A stretch of DNA of 64,000 nucleotides, taken from positions 186,001 through 250,000 of the forward strand of contig CM074761.1 of NCBI GenBank assembly GCA_037355855.1, written 5' to 3'. Shown in pieces: positions 1-10,856 of this stretch (position 1 is the stretch's first letter; every line of letters begins with the position of its first letter). The notes beneath the pieces are model-generated. The model was given only the letters and a program-made list of their open reading frames with translations, was not told the origin of the DNA and did not search any database. The translations under genes and the position numbers were made by a program. This DNA comes from Pseudo-nitzschia pungens (Eukaryota; Bacillariophyta; Bacillariophyceae; Bacillariales; Bacillariaceae).

Positions 1-629
1 AATGGCATTGCTGTTGATTGTCGAATCGGAAGGATTTGGCATTGTTTGCATTGTTTGAATTGTTTGCATTGTTTGCATTAGCATCGCTCGCAGTGGTTGG
101 ATTGGTTGGATTGGTTTCGAAAGGCATCTACCGCGAGAGAAGGGCACGATCCCTCGGTTCATGGCACTGGAGACGCGGTTCATCGTTGCGTGTGGTGTAT
201 ACCGTAATGTATAATGTGTAATGTATGTGTCGGCTTTGTATGCGTGCTCTTCGGTCCTTCGTTCGCTGATCGAGCTGGGCCTTCTCACTGTCAATGTATT
301 GTATTGTATTGTATTGCATCAACTTGATTGATGAGTAAGGTTTCAAGCTTAGTTTTTGGTTCGAATTGAGAATGGCGCTGTACGTGTAAGGTTACGGTAA
401 GGTTGCCGTATGAAAAAGTTAATGAAATTACTCCTTCCGTATTTGTACCGTAGTATTGTACCGATACTACTACCGGCAGCTTCAAGCTTCTTGTAGCCCA
501 ATTTCTGATGTTGGAAGAAAAACAAAAACTATTCCACCACCCACCAACAACGTTAATGCTCTTCCGGAACCTTTACCGCCATACAGTGATACTGATGCCT
601 GAACTACTAGTAACTTACTAGTACTAGTA
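1..629. other. Gene-poor low-complexity DNA
   Basis: I see no credible gene here. The first 120 bases are a degenerate GCATTGTTT / GGTTGGATT tract whose apparent 67-residue reading frame is simple-sequence translation. A short TATTG run lies near 297-317. The rest carries ACGGTA / CTACTAGTA words typical of the gene-poor parts of this window. Confidence 0.5.
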
Positions 630-848
630 GTTTTGCTAGCAACACTGAGTGGTGTAGTAGCGTTTTTGCTAGCAACACCACTGGACTGACTGTAGCGTTT
701 TTGCTAGCAACACTGAGTGGTATAGCATTTTTGCTAGCAACACTGAGTGGTGTAGCGTTTTTGCTAGCAACACTGAGTGTAGCGTTTTTGCTAGCAACAC
801 TGAGTGGTGTGGTGTTTTTGCTAGTAGTAGCAACACTGAGTGGTGAGT
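630..848 (+). repeat. Tandem array of a ~30-bp unit with a GCTAGC core
   Basis: About seven imperfect copies of a unit reading roughly TTTTTGCTAGCAACACTGAG plus TGGTGTAGCG follow one another. Units differ by small indels: one copy replaces the end with CCACTGGACTGAC, and the last carries an inserted TAGTAG. Each copy holds the palindrome GCTAGC. Flanks are runs of CTAGTA. No open frame spans it. Confidence 0.85.
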
Positions 849-1888
849 ACTACTAGTACTAGTACTACTACTACCAGTCTTGTTGTTCTTCTACTTGTTC
901 CTCGCTGCCTTATACTGGTGAACGATGATGTTGAAAGTAGAATCCTCACAGACAGAAGAACAAGGCGAACAACAACAGTTCACAACTAGCTGCTGGTAGA
1001 AGAAGCTCTCACACTGGCGATGTACTACTTCTACTAGTAGTAGTAGTACTCTTAGTAAACAATTTTCATTCTCTTTTCCATCCATTGTGCGATTAGGCAG
1101 GACAATAACAAGCATTGAAAGCACAGAAAATTCCATCACGTTAGTAGTGCCTATCATTACAAAATGAATAGTACTAGTAGTAGTACTACTACTAGTAGTA
1201 GGTTCCACAAGAATATCACTACAAATCATATTAGTATTATTTGAGGTGGCGCATAGTATTGATCTACTAGTACTAGTACTAGCTAGTTGTTTTCGAAGGG
1301 GGGGACCGCTGCTTTGTATCGAAGTCTCGAGTCCTACAGCGCTCGTGCTGCCATCATTTGCTTTGGTGACCTTGTTTAAGGAGAAAGTGACAAAGCACGA
1401 AGTAAGTTACTACTAGTACCACTACTACTAGTATTAGTATTGGTAGTAGCTAAATCACAATTTTTTGATTCGACTCTTTGTAGTACTACTAGTACCTAGT
1501 ACTAGTTATGCCTTCGACGTGGTCACATCGAAACTCGAGATCGGTCCTCACGTCCTCGTACGGATGGAAAGTCTGCTCCCACTCATTCCGTGTCTGTTTT
1601 CCTCGCAAAGCCCCATGATTTCGAAACATCCGACGATCCAGCGCCAATGGTGCATTCGCATCCGAAAAGGTGCTGGACGATAAAGTTGTCATTGTGATTG
1701 TGATTTTTATTATTAGTAGTAGTGCTGGTATTATTATTTGTGATCCAATGTGGGAGGATGGAGAACGTGCGACGCTGTGTGTTCATTGTTTGCGACACGA
1801 GGGATCTTGGGCGGGACAAGCAAAAGCTACAAGAGGCAGATCTGGCAGCTCTTGCGGTTCAAAGACATTCCGGTTCCGCGAACAACTT
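849..1888. other. CTAGTA-rich spacer
   Basis: Repeated TACTAGTACTAGTAC runs on both strands (near 860, 1030, 1170, 1260, 1410, 1490) break up the sequence. Short frames between them show no recognisable motif, and I see no gene. Confidence 0.45.
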
Positions 1889-2737
1889 TCAATCAATAAG
1901 GTTGTTCGTTATGATGTTGTGATTTACTAGCCTGCTACCATCGAAGGAATTATCCGATTTCTGAAAGACAGACTCGAAAGAGCTTTCCATTCTCTTTTGG
2001 GTCAAACGATAATTCTCAAAAGTTGTCTCGGCAAGCACAGCTGGGTCCCGTGTTCCCCGATCCAGAAACTCTTTCACGTCCTTCTCCGATTCTCGAGCAC
2101 AGGGAAGGGAGATCCCACCGTGTTCTGTAAATAATGATACATCGGATGATTCCAGTACTATGTTCTTTCAAGTCGGAGTAAGGTTAGGCAACATTCAGAA
2201 AACAAACCCCTTTCCTCTTCTGGTTTGATTCCCTGTTCCAACACTGTCGAGATCAAAGCGGGACAAAAAATTGCGACGGAATCCGACCATCAATACTTAT
2301 GTACGTCGATCCTGTTTCTTCGCAATTTTCGACGAGAACAATTCCGTTCGATGCAACCCGATGACGCCACACAGCAGTTGGATCCGAGAAATACGGTACG
2401 TGTACTCGGTGAATGGATCTCACCGACGCCCATTTCGAAATGGCAATGGCACTCTTTTTTCTTCACGTCCCGGTGGCATATCGTAAGAATCAATCACTTG
2501 TTTGCAATTTTCTTGCGGAAAGACAATGTCATTCGTTTTCAGCCATTGTTTCGTCACGGGCAGGTTGTTTGGGGCGAACCACATCGACTCACCAGTGTCC
2601 AAATAATAATATGCATGGTCACATTCTTCTGGCTCATCGAAGCGAATCTCACGCACCGGTCGGTAGAATGTCAGATTTGCGGTCGAAATTTTTCTCTGGT
2701 CTTTCATACGTACTCAGTACTCCTCTCGCGTGTCATC

Positions 2738-2775
<38 letters not shown>

Positions 2776-3015
2776 CTCCATCATCCAGAGGATTAGTACT
2801 CGTAATGCCATAACTTCCGAGTTCCATCATCTTTCGACATCGGCTCTTGCGTGCCGAATGATACGTTCCGGATTGATCGATTCCAATGATCCCAGCAGGG
2901 GTTTGGCCGAGTTCTCGCCAAGTTCAGGATTGTCTTTCCAGAACTTCTCAATGCGCCTTCGATTGCCGACACGCCGTTTTGTTTCAGCATAGCTCATTGT
3001 CGGCCGAAAGAGCAA
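1889..3015 (-). pseudogene. Coding remnant or multi-exon gene, unidentified
   Basis: Three minus-strand stretches look protein-like but lie in different frames. The first, near 3015-2827, is charged and reads SYAETKRRVGNRRRIEKFW. A middle segment near 2670-2490 contains TFYRPVREIRFDEPEE and DHAYYYLDTGESMWFAP. A last segment, 2125-1889, contains RESEKDVKEFLDRG and ENYRLTQKRMES and ends in TAG or TAA-rich DNA. The order (charged N-terminus, acidic/aromatic middle, Gln/Arg-rich helical end) resembles an uncharacterised family I associate with diatoms, but I cannot name it. A (TA)n run at about 2741-2769 interrupts the middle. It could be a gene with introns or a decayed copy; no continuous frame was found. 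Confidence 0.35.
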
Positions 3016-4590
3016 CGATTCGTTTCCTTTCCGTACCAGTCCACACCTCGTTTGGTCATCGTAACAGTTGGTATCTTACTTCAAGGGACTCACATACCGA
3101 TAGTCCGACCAGTGATGGAAAGCACGACAGACGATGCCAATGTTGGCAGGCAGTGGTACGTAAGGTTATTTTGCAATCTTGGCGCTGCGATATCGACCTT
3201 CGCACTGGCAAAGACTACGAGCAAAAATTCGAAGTTCGAATATTCTCAGTAATCTTACGTTAGTGCAGGTGTCAACGACGCAGGCGAAAGACGCAATGAC
3301 AAACGTACCGTACCGGTAATACGGTAAGTTAAATTGAAATAATTGGAATGCAACTACACCTTATTGTTTAACGCATTGCTTCACATATCAGTACGAGAAA
3401 AGAATTTGATCCAATCAGAAGACTCTCAGAGGACTTCATTGACGAAATTGCATTGTTTGCCATGTTCTGTGAACATTCTGCCTTGTCCACCAAAATGACA
3501 GCAATGCTGTGTTGCGGTATGACGTCCGACAATAATCCACAACAATCTGCTGCTGCCGGCATTGTTTTTGGCATGTACCGGTACTCTACCGTACCGGTAA
3601 GATCTTACTTGTAATTTGAGATGGGCAGAGCAACGAATACGAGTACAGCAGATGGGCAATGAATATCCGCAAGATGGATTCACCGATGACGCGCCGTGAC
3701 GTTGTGTAAACAACAAAGCCCAATGGGGACTTGTACTATGAGTACGAAGTAAGTTAATTACGTAGTACTTGTAGGATGTAAGTTGTGACCAGGTAAGGTT
3801 CGGATACCCCATCTGCTACCGGTATGCGGGGCTCCCGCCACATACCACGGTAGGGTACCGTATGTTGGGCAATGTTGGGTTGATATCTAGTCGTGTATCA
3901 GTGTACATCTACTAATCCCGTAGATACGTTACGATGCCAAAAATACCAAATCGTGGATTTTTTGTACGGTACACAGAGGCTGGAGTCTACGTTTTTGGCG
4001 CTGTCGTTCCGTGCTGTGGACACCCGCATAAGTTACCCAGAATGAATCTTGCCATGCTTTTGGAATTTTGTGTCTTCGTCCAGTGTCATTTTCGGGGCAT
4101 AGAACGTTTTCTATTTTTAGGGTCTAGTCAGGCATTGACGGTATCAAAAATCCTCGAGATTCAAACAACATTCATTTGAATATCTATGAATCTTCTTTGC
4201 CTTTGCTCTTCAGCACCATTCGTTGCCAGGCAATGCGTTCTCCGTCCCCACTTCCGAACCGTAGAAAAGTACTGATGTCCGAGTCAATGACACAGACTGA
4301 ACCGGATGCACGAAATTCGATAATGAATGAATCTTCGGATATACCGGTATGTACTCTGTCTCCTGCGGGTCTCTGGACGGTCCAATTTTTTTCTTATGGT
4401 GTACAATTTTTTTCTTACGATCCTTTGCGTACGTTTGTACCAGGTAACCCTTTGGGATAAAGAACGAGGGAAACAAATGAATTCGGATTTTCTGTCACAG
4501 AGGTTGTTCTCATAATTTCGGATTCTCCCAAAGCTGAAGCAAGCATTGTACAACCAAAGTTCGCAAAGAAACCGTCCAAAAAGTTTCATC
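3016..4590. other. Upstream spacer of the phosphate transporter
   Basis: No supported gene. Short frames (for example 3368-3574 minus and 3934-4179 plus) show no family motif. TACCGGTA and GGTAAGGTT words recur around 3300, 3590 and 3790-3870. The last 100 bases before the ATG at 4591 would be the transporter 5' leader. Confidence 0.4.
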
Positions 4591-6414
4591 ATGCCTGAAG
4601 CACTAGCCGTACCCATCAAAGACTTGGAATCCGACGTTGTCGAGAAAGCCGTCGACAAGGATGAGAAGAAGGGAGCCGCCTTCTCCGAGGACGACATCCC
4701 CGAGGATGCCACCTGGGGTGAGGTCTTTACCTCGTGCTGCTCACACAGCCCCACCGAGTGGTTAATGATCCTCGTCGGCATTGCCGTTGTCTTGTTCTTC
4801 CTCTACTTCTTCCTTTTCGGTCTCGATCTCCTCGGATCCGGAGCCAAGGTCATGGGAGGATGTGCCGCCGGTGAGCTCTTTGGTGACGAAACCAACCCTG
4901 TTGCGGGACTCATGATTGGTATTCTGGCCACCGTCTTCCTTCAATCCTCCTCCACCACCACCTCCATTGTTGTTTCCCTTGTCGGAGCCGGTTCGGTTTC
5001 CGTCAACCAGGGAATCTACATGATTATGGGAGCCAACATTGGTACTTCGGGTAAGTCTGTTCGACAGTGTTTGAACACATGTTTTCGATTCCCGGAATAA
5101 AACATGATCTCACTTTCGCTTTCACTTCCTTTCTCTTTCTTGAATGGATCAGTCACCAACACCATCGTCGCCATGGGACAGATGGGAGACGGTGATCAGC
5201 TCGAGCGCGCTTTTGCCGGAGCCACCGTCCACGACATGTTCAACTTCTTGACCGTCGCCATCTTCTTCCCCATCGAACTCGTCACCCAATACCTTAACCG
5301 ATTGACCAGCCTCTGCGTGAAGAACTTTGAGAGTAAAGACGGTGAAAAGTGGGTCGGACCCATCAAGAAGTTTGTTGGACCTCTCACCAAAAAGGTTATC
5401 ATCTCAAACAAGAACATCATCAAGGATGTTGCAAAGGGATCGAGCTGCGAGGACTTCTACCCCATTGTCTGCGAAGACACTAAGGCCCCCACGAAGTCCA
5501 CTTGCTCTCAAGTTGGTCTTATCGGATGCGACAAGGGAACCGATGCCTGCCCCGCGTTTTTCGACCCCGAGGCGACCCTCAAGGACGATCAAGTGTCTGG
5601 TATGGCCGCCTTCATTCTGGGATTGATCATTCTTTTCATCTGCCTCTTCGCCATGGTTACAATGCTCCAAAAGATGCTTCTCGGAACCTCCACACGCATC
5701 ATTTACAAGGCCACCAACATCAATGGATACCTCGCAATGCTCATTGGTGTCGGTGTAACCATCCTTGTCCAATCGTCCTCTATTACTACCTCCACCTTTA
5801 CCCCTATTGTCGGTCTTGGTGTCATTCGCTTGGAACAAATGTACCCCATCACCCTCGGAGCCAACATCGGAACGACCATTACCGCCCTCCTTGCCGCCCT
5901 TCTTTCCACCACCGACGCCATGCAGGTCGCCCTTGCCCACTTGTTCTTCAACATTTCCGGAATCATCGTTTGGTACCCCATTCCATTCATGCGCAATATC
6001 CCCCTCAATGCCGCCCGCCATCTCGGAAAGGCCACCCGTGTCTGGCGTGGAGTTCCCATCGTTTACGTTGCGGTTGCCTTTTTGCTGATCCCTTTGATCC
6101 TCTTGGGTCTCTCCCTTCTCTTCACCCAGGAATCCACCGGACTCACCGTCTTGGGATCAATTCTCACCATCTTCATGTTCGGAGGAATCCTATACTTCCT
6201 TTACTGGTTCCAATTCAACGGTGGACGAGGACGCATCAACCAGTGCATGGCGGACCGTCAAACCCGCCGCGAGGCCATCAACGACCTTCCCGATGACATG
6301 GATGCCCTCAAGGCCAAGATCCGACAACTCGAGGAACACACTGGACTCCTCGCCGACTCGGGTTCCGCCGACACCATCGCACCCGAGGAAGAATCAGCCG
6401 AGGAACAAGCGTAG
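4591..6414 (+). CDS. Na+/phosphate cotransporter, SLC34 (NaPi-II) type
   Basis: A plasma-membrane sodium-coupled phosphate importer by family. Two exons, 4591-5050 and 5153-6414, flank a 102-bp GTAAGT...AG intron and give 573 residues. Splicing restores the motif NIGTSVTNT exactly. The inverted-repeat signature QSSSTTTS lies at about residue 118 and its partner QSSSITTS at about 360, each followed by a GANIGT motif, as in the two halves of SLC34 proteins. Between the halves is a soluble loop with about six cysteines, matching the extracellular disulfide loop of the family. A hydrophilic N-terminus precedes the first membrane segment near residue 57, and the C-terminus is acidic. The start is the first ATG in frame; the longer frame upstream has only TTG. 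Codon use is regular and the gene is intact. Confidence 0.93.
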
Positions 6415-7067
6415 ACTCGTCCAAAAATCATTCAAGAACCATCTAATCGGGTGTGCGAATCAAGAAAACTTGACACACCCCACTCACAACATCCTTTCGG
6501 ATAAGATTAACACTGTAACTATAAATTGATATATCAACCGTTTCACTAAGTGTAGTTCTGACAGAAAAAAACGAGCAATCGTGAACTGTCAGTGTTGGAT
6601 AGGGAGCGCGAATGGTTGCCCGCCGAGACCATGGGTCATACAGCGCTCTTTTGTACTTATTGCCTTTTTGCTCACGAATGGTTCAACTAAACGTGTTTCT
6701 TGCTCGTGGTGCATTCTTGTACTGCAGTTTTACGATGAGACGGAAGAACCGCATGCGAGTACTCGTAATTATTGGTACATGATGCGAACTGTTGTGTTTC
6801 TGAATGTTTCGACTGATGTCGTGCAGCGAACTATATGCGTCTGTGATTGTTTTCGTTGACGAGAGTTTCTTGGTCTTCTCAGGCAAAAACGTTGATTGAC
6901 GTAACGGAATGAATGAATGCGTCGCATTTCATCATTAGTCAGTGTTGATTGTTCACTACTTCGTACGAAGAATTTACTAAAGCTAGGTAATTACTCCACA
7001 GGTACGTTTTGTTTGTTGTGATTGTTCAAGTACAAGCACGTGTACACGTACACGTACTGTTCGCTGA
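6415..7067. other. Convergent spacer
   Basis: This is the 3' flank shared by the cotransporter and the glycosyltransferase, which point at each other. It is AT-rich, with a CACGTGTACACGTACACGTA palindromic cluster near 7036-7056. I see no gene. Confidence 0.5.
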
Positions 7068-8204
7068 CTAAGGCACGAGTGCCAATTCGTCAAAAAGCGC
7101 ATATGCCGGCACCCTCTTCTTCAAGAATTGCCAGGCCGAATCGTTGAACACCAGGTTTTGTTCCGCGGCCTCACCGGCGTCCAGCGGCAGATGGTCCCTC
7201 GCAACAGCTTTGGCAAACTCTTGCTCCGCAATCGCCAACTTTTTCGCTACATTTTTCCCTGACTGTGCCCGTTTTCTCTGGACGAATTCTTTTGTGGATT
7301 TCGTATGGTAGTGGTGGAGGGCCACCACATCCCGAATGCCCTCGCCACTGTTGAACGGTCCCTTCACGATTTTTCCGGTGGTATCATGCACGTTAGTTCC
7401 ATGTCGGACAATGGCCATGTTGTGCGGGTTTCCGTACGTAGTAGGGTCCAGCTGACTGCCCCTCTCCACATACAATGAATCGACGTCCGCGAGACGGGCA
7501 ATGGTCTTGACGTGTTGGTTAACCGAATTATCCAAGGGCAGGTGGTAGACAAACCGTCTGGTGATCGGTTCAAATACGGGAAGGTTCCATCCGCTCGATT
7601 GGAATGTCAACCAGTTGACGACCAACGCCCCTTGGTGACAGTATTCCTCCAGCATGTCCGACACGTGTTCGTGTTGTTTGAGCACCAGGTACTCGTCGCC
7701 GTCAAAAAACGCAGCCCATTCGTACTTTTGGCTCGCTTTGGCTTTGCTGAAGCAATCGGTATAGGCCTTGTTGGAATATCCTTCGCTTCCCGGGATATGG
7801 ATCACATCCACATCCACAAAGTTTCTCTTCAATCTGCCCCACTGCTTCAGTTCGAATCCCTCGCTGCTGTCGTATATGAAAAATTTTTCAAACCCCAGTG
7901 CGTGGTGATAATTCACGAATTCGTCCAGATATAATTCTTCGTTGACGGTATAGAGACACATGGCAGCTTTTTTTCGTTGTTTCGTGGCGTGTGCCGCCGG
8001 GGAGGTTCCTTGTGTTGTTGCTGCTTCGGCCAACCGCCCTGGTCCATTTGGATCCAGGACTTTGTTCATTCTATTATTGAGTCTCTGCATCAATAGCATC
8101 AGTACCATGATCAAACCCAATGTAAACTTATCTCGTGTCATCAATCTGAACGTATTTGTATTTCGACTTGTCGACGACAAGCTAGTAGTTGTAGTTGTCA
8201 TCAT
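7068..8204 (-). CDS. GT92-like glycosyltransferase, type II membrane protein
   Basis: A 378-residue Golgi-type enzyme by layout. A short cytosolic N-terminus is followed by a signal anchor at about residues 27-41 (LGLIMVLMLLM), a low-complexity stem and a catalytic domain from about residue 80. It opens with CLYTVNEELYLDEFVNYH and contains FFIYDSSE, then FFDGDEYL near residue 167, which supplies the acidic metal-binding motif expected of GT-A enzymes. The arrangement (N-E--Y--E...H...G then FxDxDEF) is that of the GT92 (DUF23) family and related diatom GT2-like proteins; donor and acceptor are unknown. No intron is visible and the frame is intact. The start is the first ATG of a MM pair. It converges on the phosphate transporter. 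Confidence 0.8.
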   Translation of the reverse strand: MMTTTTTSLSSTSRNTNTFRLMTRDKFTLGLIMVLMLLMQRLNNRMNKVLDPNGPGRLAEAATTQGTSPAAHATKQRKKAAMCLYTVNEELYLDEFVNYHHALGFEKFFIYDSSEGFELKQWGRLKRNFVDVDVIHIPGSEGYSNKAYTDCFSKAKASQKYEWAAFFDGDEYLVLKQHEHVSDMLEEYCHQGALVVNWLTFQSSGWNLPVFEPITRRFVYHLPLDNSVNQHVKTIARLADVDSLYVERGSQLDPTTYGNPHNMAIVRHGTNVHDTTGKIVKGPFNSGEGIRDVVALHHYHTKSTKEFVQRKRAQSGKNVAKKLAIAEQEFAKAVARDHLPLDAGEAAEQNLVFNDSAWQFLKKRVPAYALFDELALVP

Positions 8205-8279
8205 GGTGTTTTGTGTCGTTGGAGGTTCTTGTTATACGGTAGAGCTGGCACCTGTATTGAGAATGTTTTTCATATTAAT

Positions 8280-8960
8280 AAAAGTGAGATGTTCAACAAT
8301 TACTTGTGTCGCTTAGATCCAGCGGGGAGCAGAAAAGCCAACAGTGAGAGCAGCGCAGCGAGCGATCGACTCTTGAGTGCCGTTAGTGTTGGAAAAAGGA
8401 CAGCATACAGTAGTCATCGAATCGAGGCACAAATATGAAAGAAACAGACATTTGAGAAAACAAGAAATCATGTGAAAGACATACACGTAAAAAGGGAGAG
8501 ACACAAGTAATTGTTGAACATCTCACTTTTGTTGCTTAGATCCAGCGGGGAGCAGAAAAGCCAACAGTGAGAGCAGCGCAGCGAGCGATCGACTCTTGAG
8601 TGCCGGTAGTGTTGGAAAAAGGACAGCATACAGTAGTCATCGAATCGAGGCACAAATATGAAAAAAAAGACATTTGAGAAAACAAGAAATCATGTGAAAG
8701 ACATACACGTAAAAAGGGAGAGACACAAGTAATTGTTGAACATCTCACTTTTGTTGCTTAGATCCAGCGGGGAGCAGAAAAGCCAACAGTGAGAGCAGCG
8801 CAGCGAGCGATCGACTCTTGAGTGCCGGTAGTGTTGGAAAAAGGACAGCATACCGTAGTCATCGAATCGAGGCACAAATAATATGAAAAAAAAAGACATT
8901 TGAGAAAACAAGAAATCATGTGAAAGACATACGGTAATCTTACACGTAAAAAGGGAGAAT
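8280..8960. repeat. Three tandem ~222-bp units with 31-bp inverted boundary
   Basis: Near-identical units start with GCTTAGATCCAGCGGGGAGC at 8311, about 8534 and about 8756 (period 222-223). The 31-bp linker between units (8500-8530 and 8722-8752) occurs in inverted orientation just before unit 1 (8280-8310), so unit 1 sits between perfect inverted repeats. Unit 3 loses homology near 8960 and carries small insertions. Frames inside repeat from unit to unit with no protein signature. Confidence 0.9.
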
Positions 8961-9608
8961 TTTTTCCGTTTGCCGCAGTTACTGCTTGTAGTTTCTCCCA
9001 TGTATTCTTGGCATTGTCTCCTTCGAACCATCCGTTCTTTCGTTTAGAGCGGAAGAAAAAACAAGCTCAACAGAATCTTAATTATTCCGAACGGGAGTTC
9101 GGAATTACCACGTAATTTTAGGAAATTAAAATGGGTCGCACCAAAATCACCGTGAAAAAAACGCAGTACGGGTAAATCAAATCACAAGTGGTAGCACTTT
9201 AGTACTAGTAACCTTACTAGTAGTATCCAAAATGAACCTTTGTTAATAAAAGTTACTACTTCGTACTCCGTGTTTGGATTGGTTAAAAATTGATCCCAAG
9301 TTCGTAATTATTCTGCATCTGCTTTTGACCACCAAATCACTGAATGGAACGCTTGCTTCTAAAGTCACTCCTGCTGACATGCGTCAGATGTTTAGGGGTG
9401 CTTTTAATCAGTGCTTGGCTTCATGGGAAGCCTTGACTTTGGATCGAGACGTGTGGATGGACATTTTTTTTGGGTTCGGGCTGTGAAGTCGCTTCGAATT
9501 ATGGTGGTGTCTCGTGCAGTAGTGCTTGCTCAAGCAAGGGGCCAAGCCTCTTTCACAATTCAGGCCCTCCTACTAGTAGCCAACTAGTACCAAATATATG
9601 TGTCAATG
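8961..9608. other. Unidentified spacer with one short frame
   Basis: A 70-codon frame (9274-9486, plus, TTG start) encodes a plausible helical segment (PKFVIILHLLLTTKS) that I do not recognise; it may be a mobile-element scrap. A 14-codon ATG frame lies at about 9131. CTAGTA words flank both. Nothing else is supported. Confidence 0.35.
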
Positions 9609-9939
9609 AAAAAAAAATCACGATTGCAACTGGGCTGCAAAGTCGCCACAGAAACATCGCCACATGGAGGACAAAGCAACCAAGAAAATGGTAAAGGAAT
9701 TCTGCCCACTGGCCTGCAACTTGCGCTGCTCGTGTATGGATTTCAGGAAGACGTTTCGATCGGATGACTAGTACGTCTTGAAGTGCAAGAACATCAAGGC
9801 AAAGAGGCACTGCAATGATGGAGCTAAAAAAGGCAAGAAGAAGGGGATTGTTGCAGATTTTTGCCCAAAGCTGTGCCATGCCTGTCTTTCTCAACGAATA
9901 GAGAAATTTCGCTCGGCAGCAATACGTTTTGGATTCTGA
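9609..9939 (+). pseudogene. Degenerate Cys-rich repeat protein (ShK-like, diatom type)
   Basis: One reading frame from 9609 to the TGA at 9937 shows two Cys-rich units interrupted by an in-frame TAG at 9769. Unit 1 reads DCNWAAKSPQK ... VKEFCPLACNLRC. Unit 2 begins CMDFRKTFRSDD, continues past the stop as YVLKCKNIKAKRHC, and ends VADFCPKLCHAC. The spacing C-x-W...(F)CPxxCxxC with Lys-rich linkers is that of the small disulfide repeats abundant in secreted diatom proteins. No start codon or signal peptide is visible, a TGA precedes the segment, and at least one expected Cys is missing (KHRHMED). I read it as a fragment of a decayed gene; a selenoprotein or stop-readthrough case is less likely. 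Confidence 0.6.
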
Positions 9940-10856
9940 AGACTTTCCGTTCTTCCAAATTAAAATCATCCTCGAGCAATAGATCCAAAGGAGTACAAAA
10001 CAGGATCATACGAAAACCTCGGGTGGTCGTTTCCGAGTTCTGGCTTCTCCAAACAATACAAACATTTTCAACAAAAGCCACTAATATCTATGCAAAATAA
10101 TACAGTCATGAGATTCTAATTATTTTCTTGCGCATTTTGGATAAATTCAATTTGCTTTCGGCTGGTTTTCGTCATCGAGTTTGTTATTCGCTGTAATTTG
10201 GTGATTGCCTCCCCAACTTTGGTCCACCCAAGCAACGAATACTCCCAATGACGAGAAAGTAACACTATAGTGTCTGCACGACGGGGCTATCAACTTTCAT
10301 CGTTACTTACCATCGCTAAAGCTAGGGTCGCAAGTGGAAGAGCCGACACGGATCAACAAATGAACATTGGGTACTACGAGGAACCAAGACCCTCGATGTC
10401 GATGCTTTCTTGTGCCCCCCGGTAGATCTGCCGATCCCAAGATTGGTGACAGATTTGGTGTCTGCATTCCTCAAACCGAAAATAATAGTCTAGAAGTGTC
10501 AAGGACTATTATTGAAAAGCACACAAACATGTTTGTCACCGATATCTGTTCTATTTTAGGACGATATCGACTACATTCGTTGTATGGTTTTGTTTTAATT
10601 CTCTGCATGTTCTTGGTTACCTTTTTTTTTAATTTCCTTTTTAACCTAATTCAATATATATTCATTCATTATCTGGTACAAATTAGTCATCATAAATACA
10701 CGGAGGAGATGTTTTGTTTGTATCAATCTTCTTCATTCGAAGATGTTTTTGGATCGATCCTCAACGTGGGGTGGGAAACCTTTCTCTCACCGGTTGCGTG
10801 GCTACTGCTTTGTTCCCTGACGTCGTTCAGTCTCCACTCACACCTCATTTCACTAT
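9940..10856. other. Spacer, AT-rich
   Basis: A long plus-strand frame (10367-10951) begins at a TTG. It is hydrophobic in the middle because of T-rich DNA and runs into the antisense of the next gene, so I do not support it. No other gene is seen. Confidence 0.4.

Noticed and set aside
2225..2992. 255-codon plus-strand frame
   Set aside because: Starts at a non-ATG codon, contains an Ile-Tyr run translated from a (TA)n repeat, and shows no domain. The opposite strand looks more protein-like.
8313..9031. Repeated minus-strand frames with CCPFSN / ALTVGFSAPRWI
   Set aside because: The same peptide recurs because the DNA is a 222-bp tandem repeat; no evidence of selection on the frame.
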